Assembly (NCBI GenBank): GCA_918026815.1
Contig: CAKJVC010000010.1
Coordinates: 64,501 to 128,500, forward strand
Source of the DNA: Chalara sp. BL73
Taxonomy: Eukaryota; Ascomycota; Leotiomycetes; Helotiales
Length of the DNA: 64,000 nt
Direction of reading: 5' to 3'
This document shows, piece by piece, positions 55,511 through 64,000 of the stretch (positions are counted from its first letter, which is position 1; each line of letters starts with the position of its first letter). The translations under genes were made by a program, and so were the position numbers. The notes beneath the pieces were generated by a model, which saw only the letters and a list, made by a program, of their open reading frames with translations, was not told where the DNA came from and searched no databases.

Positions 55511-57952
55511 ATGGCCTCATTTACCAACGCATCTGCTCCAAATTCTCTCTCCATTCACGAAGTGCTTGGGGGTGTATATTTCGAGCTTCATCCGTTCGAG
55601 ATCCGTTTGATCAAACTCCTTCCTGGCCAATGGTGTGATTCGATTTGCTGTACGCTTCACCATGCGTCCTTGGCTAACAAGCCGATGTACAAAGCAATAT
55701 CATATGCATGGGGCTCCCCGAGGGTTGTGAATCCAATTGTTTTGAATGGATCCAAGCATTTCGTGACCACAAACTTGGAATCTGGTCTTCGGCGGATTCG
55801 ACAGAGTGATTGTGCGGTTACTCTCTGGATAGACGCAATTTCTATAAATCAATCCAACGAACTTGAGAGAACTCAGCAGGTCGGAATAATGCGCGAGATC
55901 TTTACCGAGGCCCAGGAAGTCCTTGTCTACCTTGGAGAAGAATTAAGTCTTAGCTTCACTAGTCTCCTTAAGAACACAGCAACTTCCGCCCTTTCAACAA
56001 CCTTCCATTATGACCACAGAGATGAAGAAGGGCTTGATGCCTTTCGGACTCGCTGCAAATCGGATAATGCACACAAAACCCTGAGAAGGAAAGCTAGGGA
56101 GAGCTATGCGTTTGATGTTTTTTGCTTCATTCGTTTTCTCGCCGGCTCGGACTTGGAACTTATTCCCCCATTTGATAATAACTCTCAACTCAACATTAAT
56201 AGCAACTATCAAAGAAACCTATTTGAAGCGTTAAGGCTGCTAATGTGTTCTCGTTGGTGGAACCGAGTATGGATTATTCAGGAGATTGTTGTTCCTAAAA
56301 AAGTCACCATGGTATATGGCTCCATAGTCGCGCCGTGGGAGATATTTGTTGATGCCGCACTTTCCTACTCCCAGAAACTTTATTCTCCATTACTTTCTTC
56401 ATATCCGCATGAGTATACTACTGTTCTCGCTTTATTTACTAGGATGGTCCTGGATATTCACCGTATGAGGGAGCTTTGGCGAAAAGGCGAACAAACAGCA
56501 CTCTTACCACTTCTGAGACAATTCAGTGGTCGAGGAGCCACAGACGAGAGAGATAAGGTCTACGCTCTTCTTGGCCTGGTCAGAAACCTAGGGTCACTCC
56601 GACCTAACTACTCCCTTAATGTATCCACAGTCTTTCGAGAGGCAGCTCTGTATATCATAGATACAACGAAGTCACTTAGTGTGGTGACTGGGGATCTTGG
56701 GAGAAAGAATCGGCAGGACCTTCCGTCATGGGTCCCAGACTGGAGCGCTGCATATGATGACCTCGACCGGCGCCGGGCTGAGAATACTGACAATTATAAT
56801 GCCACGTGTAATATTTCAACCTGCGTATTTAGAAAATTTGAATCTACGGTGCCCTACATATCCCTAGATGACTTGCGGCTCAGGTACCAACAAGGGAGCG
56901 AGGCCATATTGCCACCACCAAATAGCCATATCATATGGAACAGTGACCTTAAAGGTTGGGATTTACACGGAAAAAATATCTTCGAATACTACACCAGGTA
57001 TAGTAATCAAATCTACTGGCGACCTGAAGAGCCGGGAACCATAGAAGTACGAGGATATTGCATAAGTGACGTTATTGTCACTGGAGAGGCGAGCTTTTCG
57101 AACAGGGAGTTTACTTCGGTCGTTCAGTCATGGGGCATTCTGGCCGCTGATCATTTTGAGACAGGTATTAGCCCGTACAGGCCGAGTGAGTTCCCCGATG
57201 CCTTCCGGAGAACATTGTGCGGCGACATGATACAGATTGGCTCTGATGCCAAACACTATCAATATCGCCGTGTTAGGGATGTTGACAAAAGCGCCATTAT
57301 ATCCTGGTTTCTACAAGGAGATAACTCGCCATTTAGCAGCAAACATGCTGCGAAAGAACAACAGATATCGCGTGCTCGTGATATTTTGTTCACAGATATT
57401 GGACTTGACGATCTTGGTTCCGTTGCTTCAGTGGAGCTAATTAGAGGAATTGATGCCGCAATCAGGTTAGCAACAAGCCGGCGAAGGTTCTTTATTACTA
57501 GCAATGGCTACATTGGACTTGGGCCCGCCAGTATGTGTGTTAATGATCATCTATATATTCTCTTGGGTAGCCGAACTCCATTCATTCTCCGGGACGCCCG
57601 TTTTCAAGCACCGCGACAAGATCAGGTCGATCCGGGACAGTCTGGTCTTACCACACCTCAGCCTAAGCTTGAGGTTATTGGCGACTGCTATGTGCATGGA
57701 GTAATGGATGGTGAAGCTCTAACCACGTCAGCATATTCTGCTGTCAACTCCCCTAAAGTAGTAGGATTGGAGCAGCAGTTGGAAAAAGCAGAGAGGAACT
57801 TACAAATTGAACTAGCCGAATGGAAGCGCTTGAGAGAAACATTAGGGAAAACGGGAAAAGTGGACAGGGACTTAATAATGAAGGAGCGAGACGTTATAAA
57901 AATTTGGCGCGAATTATTGCAGGGGATTCCTACGAGCCATTTCATTGTATAA
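55511..57952 (+). CDS. HET-domain (heterokaryon incompatibility) protein
   Basis: An intact, single-exon gene for 813 residues. The HET domain starts near residue 60 with the family's conserved blocks: YKAISYAWG (60-68), LWIDAISINQ (105-114), ER followed by QV (119-124) and a VYLGEE block at about 139-144. It ends with WWNRVWIIQEIVVP at about 250-264. The C-terminal part has the usual pattern for these proteins, including DVRGYC-like and FITSNGYIGLGP segments, and ends with a predicted coiled coil (about 755-800). HET proteins trigger cell death or growth inhibition when unlike individuals fuse; the partner is not predictable. The start ATG at 55511 has an ACCATGG context. Unlike most of its neighbours it carries no disabling change, so it is probably under selection or newly arrived. 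It is followed at once by a histidine kinase fragment. Confidence 0.92.
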   Translation: MASFTNASAPNSLSIHEVLGGVYFELHPFEIRLIKLLPGQWCDSICCTLHHASLANKPMYKAISYAWGSPRVVNPIVLNGSKHFVTTNLESGLRRIRQSDCAVTLWIDAISINQSNELERTQQVGIMREIFTEAQEVLVYLGEELSLSFTSLLKNTATSALSTTFHYDHRDEEGLDAFRTRCKSDNAHKTLRRKARESYAFDVFCFIRFLAGSDLELIPPFDNNSQLNINSNYQRNLFEALRLLMCSRWWNRVWIIQEIVVPKKVTMVYGSIVAPWEIFVDAALSYSQKLYSPLLSSYPHEYTTVLALFTRMVLDIHRMRELWRKGEQTALLPLLRQFSGRGATDERDKVYALLGLVRNLGSLRPNYSLNVSTVFREAALYIIDTTKSLSVVTGDLGRKNRQDLPSWVPDWSAAYDDLDRRRAENTDNYNATCNISTCVFRKFESTVPYISLDDLRLRYQQGSEAILPPPNSHIIWNSDLKGWDLHGKNIFEYYTRYSNQIYWRPEEPGTIEVRGYCISDVIVTGEASFSNREFTSVVQSWGILAADHFETGISPYRPSEFPDAFRRTLCGDMIQIGSDAKHYQYRRVRDVDKSAIISWFLQGDNSPFSSKHAAKEQQISRARDILFTDIGLDDLGSVASVELIRGIDAAIRLATSRRRFFITSNGYIGLGPASMCVNDHLYILLGSRTPFILRDARFQAPRQDQVDPGQSGLTTPQPKLEVIGDCYVHGVMDGEALTTSAYSAVNSPKVVGLEQQLEKAERNLQIELAEWKRLRETLGKTGKVDRDLIMKERDVIKIWRELLQGIPTSHFIV

Positions 57953-57964
57953 AGACTAATACAG

Positions 57965-58357
57965 ATGGGAATGCAGTTTGGAGGAAATTTTGGCATGTGC
58001 GCCGTTTGTATGGACGAAGATAATCTTGAGAGAATTAAGCGATCACTCCAGGTTGTTTACAAATCGGGCAACCTGCTCTTGCATCTCCTGAATGATCTGT
58101 TGATGTTCAGTAAGAATCAAACTGGCCAGTCGATCAGTATAGAAGTAAAAGAGTTTGGGCTATCAGATATCAAGTCTGTGATAACCGCCATTTTCAACAA
58201 GCAGGTCCAAGAAGGACAAGTCGGATTTGAAGCCAAGCCCACCGGCACCGACAGAACCGACTTGGGCCTGGAAATCCCTTCAGATGAGCCAAACAATAAA
58301 GGACTATCGGAGCTAGACACTGAAGGAACTAGCAGACTAGAAGACATGCGACTCTGA
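57965..58357 (+). pseudogene. Fragment of a hybrid histidine kinase (SLN1-like)
   Basis: About 60 residues ([31 protein letters not shown] and onward to [10 protein letters not shown]) match the part of fungal SLN1-type histidine kinases just after the phosphorylated histidine helix. The H-box, the ATPase domain and the receiver domain are absent. The remaining residues to the stop at 58355-58357 are polar and could be linker. It starts 13 bases after the HET gene stop, on the same strand. It is a truncated copy, probably carried in by a rearrangement; as an isolated fragment it cannot signal. Confidence 0.6.
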
Positions 58358-58873
58358 GGCGATCCACATCGTATACTTCAAGTCATCATCGACCGTCAGT
58401 AACAGTCTGAAGTTCACGCCGGTGGGTGGCAAGGTCGAGGTTTGGATCAGGTGTGTTGGGGAAGTTAGGAGATTATGGATGAGAGGATAAATGATACGAT
58501 AGGCTCAAAAGCCAGGATCGCATCAGGCGCCAAGAACCTTTCATCGTGCAGGCTCTAGATCAATACCTTCGGTGGTTCCCAGAGCTCCACCTAGATAAGC
58601 CACTGACTCTGGGGCGCTAAATAACTCCAGCAAATTAATGCCTAGTGTATATGCCATATGAAATTAATAAGATTATTTCAGCTTATCGCCATCTAATATT
58701 ACCACAAACAAAGCTGTAGTAATGAAGGTAGTAATGGCTTCCTACCAATTGGAAGCTTCTATCCTTCGTAACACGCAGGATACTATCATGATTTGAGAAC
58801 GTGAAATCAAATACATATAATTGAAAGCTTTCTTCCGCTCGTTTTACCCTGGCTCACTGCTACATCTGAGTCC
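58358..58873. other. Intergenic region
   Basis: I see no feature in this stretch. Confidence 0.5.
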
Positions 58874-60935
58874 TCAATTGTGCAAAATTAACAAACGCTC
58901 AATCCCCTCCTTCACAAGCTTATACACTTCTTCCTCAGGTCCAGAGCCGTCAACCTACAGACAAAATTAGCTGTTTATAATGCCGTTGATTCAACCTTTG
59001 ACTAACCCTCTGAAATGGCGCGCTTTTTTGGAGGTGTATCTGCAAGGGGCCTTCGTTACTGTATCCTTGCAGCCTCTTATTGATGACATTTTCTTCGTCA
59101 TCGGATCTCAATGATAGAACCGCCCGTTTTCTGAGACGATCTCTGAGCACGTCCGTAGGACAATCTAGATAGAGGGTTGAATAGCTTCGACAGACCTTGA
59201 AATATGAGTAGAGACCTATATAGTAGAGCACAAGCGAGGTTACCTGTCGCTCAAATGTGAAGAGCTGATCGAAATTTCTTGGAAATCCGTTCACAATCCA
59301 TTTTTGACCCTTCGCTTCCGCAAGAATAAGGCGGATCATAAGGTCAGCTGGAACAGCGAACGATACGTCTATGCTTGCCTGAATAAATTCAGAGTAGCGA
59401 GAACCAGTTCGTTTGATTTCTTTGCGGAGCAAATCCCCAGTAGGTACATGATAGAAACTGAGCGCCTTCGCAAGCCTACTACATTGAGTATCTTTGCCTA
59501 CTCCTGGGCCACCTGATAAAAGTCAGCAGATAATAAGGGGTAAGCTTAATTGAAAGTACCAATTACGAATATTATTGTCAACTCCGATTGTTTCTGCCGA
59601 GATTGCTTCCTATGTAGTGAGACTTCTTCCTTTGAGAGAAGATTCGTCAAATTACGGAAATAGACTGCTTCAGTTTCGTCTTCTAAGAATTCAAAGAGCT
59701 TTTCGAACTGTGGGTATTTTAGGATATATTCAACTGCTTGAACTCGACATTCTAGACCGTCTACTTCGTGAGCTATTTGAGCAGCAATGGATTGGCAAGA
59801 TTCAAACTCTGCAAAATACGAGTTCATCGTGCCTGTCGGAGACACATGTACGAGGAATTTTTGCCCAAAGCGCTCATGACGCTGTTTCATTTCTGGTGAT
59901 GACATTAGCATTGAGTTTGTCTCCGAGAGTAGAATTCCGACCTTGTGCTATGCCATCTGAAGGGGTAACGTCACCCATCACAATCTCACCCAAATCGTGA
60001 ATTAGACTTAATTTAGTACTCTGTAGAGCCTCGCTCTATTCGGGTTAGGGGGTACGAAGTATATGCGGAGAATTGCGGTACCTCTGGAGAAAACAGAAAG
60101 CAAATCAAGGCGACCCGCCATGAGTGACTAGCATCACTTTCCACAACTGAGGAGTCTATTCCACGCTTTATCCAACCCTTTCGCTTGATGCTTGACATGT
60201 CTCTAAGCATTCGAATAAGCAGGAGGGGAGACTCTACCAAATTGTCTTTGCTCATAACGTTGTCTAGAATGCGCATGTTTTCCTCGGGATTATTCCAGTA
60301 AGAAGATCCGAATGAAGCCGCGTTTTGAAGATCCGCCAATTCTTTCTTAGAAGTATCCAAGAACTTCATCCAACTTTGCAGTTCTGGTGAAGATATAACA
60401 TGCTGAGTAAAGTTGGCCCCCGGAATTCCATCTTCGTCCAATGCTATAATGTGTTCGAATGCGCATATTTCATGAGCTAATTGCGCTTCTGGTGTCTTTT
60501 TATCCCAATATTCTGCCCAGTAGTCTTTAACTTTCTGCGCAGTATCTGGAGATAGGTCACAGGCCAAGTAATCTATATTAAGCTGTTTTTCTACGCACGC
60601 ATTAACATTTCTCTGCCTTGAACAAGTTCAGTAGAAAGGACTCGCTTTTCTGTGTACCATCCCACGGCCTAAAGTCAGCAATATCGTGAATGAGCGCCAT
60701 AACTATCAGCTTATCACGATCAATTTTATCCGTCTGATTTATTTTAGCAATGCTTCAAAACGACAGTCATCTAGTCACGAACAAGAGGAACGAGAAGGGA
60801 GATAAGAGCGTGTCGAAACATATGTTCCGCCGCGGTCTGCGAAGACTGAGGAGCCCCATTAGCACAGCAGCTTGGCTTCGCATACTTGAGATGTTCGACA
60901 GTGTGAAGAAAGAGTAGGGGATTGACTTGATCCAT
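58874..60935 (-). CDS. Tandem HD-domain / nucleoside monophosphate kinase fusion, eight exons
   Basis: Eight exons (60935-60783, 60733-60658, 60616-60082, 60035-59942, 59892-59560, 59512-59244, 59195-59007, 58954-58874) encode about 576 residues. HD domain 1 has AEHMFRHALI and LIHDIADFRPWD; HD domain 2 has KRKGWIKRG, SHSWRVALI, LIHDLGEIVMGD and HEVDGLECRVQA. Both resemble HDDC2/YfbR 5'-deoxynucleotidases. Domain 2 keeps the histidine, HD pair, Glu and last Asp; domain 1 has Asp for the catalytic Glu and Cys for the last Asp (HEICAFEH), so it is probably inactive. The C-terminal third is an adenylate/UMP-CMP-type kinase: GGPGVGKDTQ, TGDLLRKE, GFPRN and a short lid (RSDDEE). Introns 3-7 are canonical and keep phase. 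Junction 2 (60657-60617) is one base out of phase, so there is a frameshift or a splice site I misplaced. It would couple a dNMP phosphatase with an NMP kinase. Confidence 0.72.
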
Positions 60936-63201
60936 GATGTGGAGAATGTCGTTTGATTAGTCTTGGGATTGATGCGGGGATCCAAGGTTAGGGCTGCGAA
61001 GCTAGACCTTTATTTGGGTTAGCGCCAGATTGGGCTATCACATTTGACCTGTCAACCTAATTTAGCGCTACATTCTCCACGCTTCTATTCACTTTCATTT
61101 ACCCATGGCGGCAATGCGAAAACTCACTTATTAGTACTTCTTCTTTTAGACAATATAACCTTTTGTCAAGCCAAGCTAAACACTTGAAAGCCAAACGGCA
61201 CTTTTGCTGCTGGAAACCCAAAATATCACCTTTTATTCTTGTCTTGTATGCATTTATTAATTATTAATGAATCAACGGCATCGAAATATTCTAAAACGAC
61301 AATTTTCTATAGGCAAAAGCCCATTATTTTTTTAAAAAAAAAAAAATAATAGTTAAAAAAAATAATGTAACAGATATATTTCTGTACTAATATTCAACGT
61401 AACATTGCAACATGCTTTGTACAAAGAAAGGCTTTCGATTAGTTGCAGCCACCCTGCTATTGGCAGTTGCTCCCAGTAATAGCATGACTATTCAACAAGA
61501 GAATACTGCAGGTCTCTTATACTCTGTAAACAGGGAGATGGATTCGGTACGCCTGTGAATTTCCATGACAGGGTGGAGTCGGCGGTGAATACAATCTTTC
61601 TTTGCAAATATTTCTGATCTTATTATATTCCTAAAACAAGTACATAAAGTCACTGGCTTTTCAATTAAGTTGTGCTTTTAAGGAAGCAAGAATTTGCACA
61701 TGCGGGATCACGGAGGGCTAGGCATTTCTTCGCTTGCCTGGAAGTACAGACCATGACAGTACTTTAATTTAGGCACTTCAAGAGCATACGCAAATCTTTC
61801 AGGCTTTCTGTACCGTCATATTATTTCCAATGTCATATCATTATTCAAAAGTGAAACTGCTTTCGGTAGGTTTTCCATTGTCATTATCGATGCTTCTGCC
61901 AATCCTCTCCGTAACCACAAACTAATTCAAAGCTCTGCCCATTAATCAACCTTTACCTTCCGTCTTCAACAACTCCCAGATTTCCAATTCATATCTCCTC
62001 CATACTTCATCCTTCCCTCCCAACAAAAAACAATCTTCCAGGCACAATTATTAGCGATATGTCATGTTGAGATATTCTGCTGAGCTGATTATGGGGGAAT
62101 CAGAGCAATTTATCTACATACGAGGGGAAGCCCTTGTAACCGATGACTCATTTCGTTTTGGCATCGGTTCCTCCGTCTGTACGTATATTCAATGATTTGT
62201 ATTGCGCAAAATCTTAGCAGCGTATTGTCTCGCTGAATACGCTGCGGGTTTTGTCGGAAGTAGCAGGTATGAAGCTTTGGGCTATCGATATAGGTATAGC
62301 TTTAATCGATGGGCATTCATTTCTTTCTGCCAGGAATCGGAATGTGTGCTTATCTGTCTGGGAGGATATCTTTTTACTCCCTCGTTCAGAATTTGATGTA
62401 TTCACGGCTACCCAGCTGGAAGTAGAACGGGAGATGCGGTGAAGAGTGAAAGAAAGGCATGGATGCTCGCTTAATTCAGGGGACTAGAGTCGTGTCGGCA
62501 TGTTAATTCATGTTTCAGAATAGAAGGCGGAAATCCAATTCCCATCATTAAGATCCGAGTACAAAAGCCCGATTCTTGATTTTCACGGATGCCAAAATAC
62601 AACAGTAGCATCAAACCCATACATGGGTCGAGGCCTCGGCAACTCCCTAACCCCCATCACCACTTCCCCTTTGAAACCATCTGTGCAAAATCCATCACGG
62701 ACCTCCCTTGACCCATTCAACAATCAAGCATCCAATAAACACCACATCCCCTCGTCCGTCCCACGATTTATTCCCATCTAGATTCAGAAAATGCTCAAAA
62801 TCAGTAATCAAATCCACATAACAAGCACGCCAAGCATGATCAACAGCCTCGGCACAGCCTAAAACAGTAAAAACCCAATGACCTCATACCATAAATCCCC
62901 CAATCCCCAGGATGATGATGAAGTATGCGGATTCGCGATGCCTCTTCCCACAAATGGATCTTTTACCCGAGCAGGCAGCTGATGAGATGCGTTTTCTTTC
63001 AGCGATGTCATAGCATTTCCTCCCAGCCCTCTTATTAAGTGCGGGTTCCTGAAAATGAACCCCTTTCTTTTTTCTTTGTTTGACCGATTCGCTTTTTATC
63101 TTTGCCATTGGAATTTCTTGCTTCGAGATACTTGCGATCTTTAAGCCTTAGAAAATATAGACGTTGTGTTCTTCACAAGACAGCGGTTTACATTTTAGTG
63201 T
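60936..63201. other. Mostly gene-free stretch with A/T tracts
   Basis: The stretch has long A and T runs at 61327-61366 and no recognisable large gene. A short signal-peptide-like frame at 61412-61558 is listed separately. Frames at 62202-62442 are open on both strands but not recognisable. Confidence 0.45.
61412..61558 (+). CDS. Possible small secreted peptide
   Basis: An ATG-started frame of 48 residues begins with a Lys/Arg pair followed by a hydrophobic core (LVAATLLLAVA) and small residues (PSNS), the layout of a signal peptide. The mature part would be about 24 residues with no cysteine. A GT donor near 61547 could extend it through an intron, but I found no convincing second exon. It may be chance. 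Confidence 0.25.
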   Translation: MLCTKKGFRLVAATLLLAVAPSNSMTIQQENTAGLLYSVNREMDSVRL

Positions 63202-63870
63202 ATGAAGAAATCGGATTCAAGTTTACAGTTTCCTCCGTGCGGGTATCAGCTTAGCACTGACCGTATAACCCACAATGGTACCTATATCCTCCTTCCAATC
63301 CCATCCCATCACCAGAACGAAACCATCCAAACTAACTGCCCAAATTCTCAGGCCCCCCTTCACATATTCGCACGCCAATCCGACGGAGGAAGCAGTTCGG
63401 GCAGCTGCATCGGCGGCGGCGCCATCGCGGGGATAGTGATCGGTTCCATCGTGGGAACCTTGCTGATCATCTGGCTGATCTACACGCTGCGCGCCAATCC
63501 GGCAGGATATCATGCTAGAGGGGAGAGTTCTTATGATAACTCGTAAGCCCTTTCTTCGTCTCTTTCCCCTCCTGCATCTTCTTTATTCCGATTCGTTTAT
63601 CAAAGATGGTTGCCGGTTTCATTGTGGCAGCATCGATGCCGTATCCCGGATGTAGTCTCGGACGCGTTTCCTTCGAACAACATATATGTTTCATTTTGGA
63701 TAGAGGTATATGTGCTGACTCCTTTTAAAAGGCGTGATTACCAGAGACGTAGGAGACGACATTCGACGGCGAGCCATGGCAGCAGAGCGCGGACGTACGT
63801 GGGAAGCGACGGGAATACGTATTTTGTGGAGAAGCCGGCACGGGCATATGCTGCTTCATCAAGGGGCTAG
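63202..63870 (+). CDS. Small single-pass membrane protein, two exons
   Basis: Two exons (63202-63542 and 63732-63870) join in phase across a 189-base intron starting GTAAGC and give 159 residues. A Gly/Ser-rich segment ending in GSCIGGGAIAG leads into one transmembrane helix at about residues 72-95. The second exon supplies a strongly basic juxtamembrane stretch (five Arg in a row) and a tail ending with a Pro-Ala-Arg-Ala-Tyr segment. Small proteins with this CIGGGAIAGIVIG motif, single helix and Arg-rich tail recur in filamentous ascomycetes; their function is unknown. The N-terminal 58 residues are less convincing, and the true start could lie further downstream or in another exon. No signal peptide is evident. 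Confidence 0.6.
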
Positions 63871-64000
63871 GTAGTGCCATTATGTATCGGCGGCTTTCTA
63901 GCCTTTAGGCAGAGGACGAATTAAATGAAGGATAGAGATGGGAACTAAGAGAGACAAGACTGATTTGGTGTTGGGAGTAGATGGTTGGGCATTGTGTATG

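Noticed and set aside
1..64000. CRISPR arrays, ribosomal RNA genes and bacterial-type operons
   Set aside because: None seen; the 45-bp array is coding and has no spacers, and the genome is eukaryotic.

Overview
The window is nuclear DNA of a filamentous ascomycete (Pezizomycotina; a Leotiomycete would fit but is not proven). The reasons are short GT..AG introns of about 45-110 bases with CTAAC-like branch points, fungal-type P450s, a HET-domain gene, a fungal rhodopsin-like gene and Mutator-like transposons. Gene density is low, and pseudogenes, transposon relics and long gene-free stretches are common, as in accessory or subtelomeric-like compartments of fungal genomes.

0.6-15 kb is a dense oxidative gene group: two cytochrome P450s (605-2080 and 3100-4984, the second with six exons), a Baeyer-Villiger type flavin monooxygenase (5877-7651, minus), a decayed short-chain dehydrogenase (8818-9682), a two-domain glyoxalase I (10460-11603), an intact SDR (12344-13195) and an HSL-type esterase (14048-15013). 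Together they could hydroxylate a scaffold, oxidise the alcohol to a ketone, insert oxygen to give an ester or lactone, and hydrolyse it. No polyketide, peptide or terpene backbone enzyme is present, so a catabolic or tailoring role is inferred.

15-31.8 kb holds a broken secreted-type gene, a gene for a PD-(D/E)XK-like (DUF7924-like) protein, a bZIP regulator, a damaged fungal rhodopsin-like gene and several dispersed repeats. At 31.8-33.2 kb on the minus strand is a two-exon gene for a homologue of bacterial ethylene-forming enzyme with its ligand residues conserved and an N-terminal extension.

33-54 kb is mostly relics: two Mutator-like transposons (about 35.3 and 51-54 kb, the second with a 13 x 45-bp repeat inside its coding region), a telomere-linked-helicase-like relic (42.7-43.6 kb), a single-pass membrane protein gene, and a large membrane protein gene broken by three nonsense codons.

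54-61 kb carries a decayed NRPS condensation domain, an intact 813-residue HET-domain gene, a hybrid histidine kinase fragment and an eight-exon gene joining two HDDC2/YfbR-type HD domains to a nucleoside monophosphate kinase. That architecture is the most unusual item in the window. The right end has a small membrane protein gene. All gene models were spliced by eye; none has been tested against transcripts or databases.
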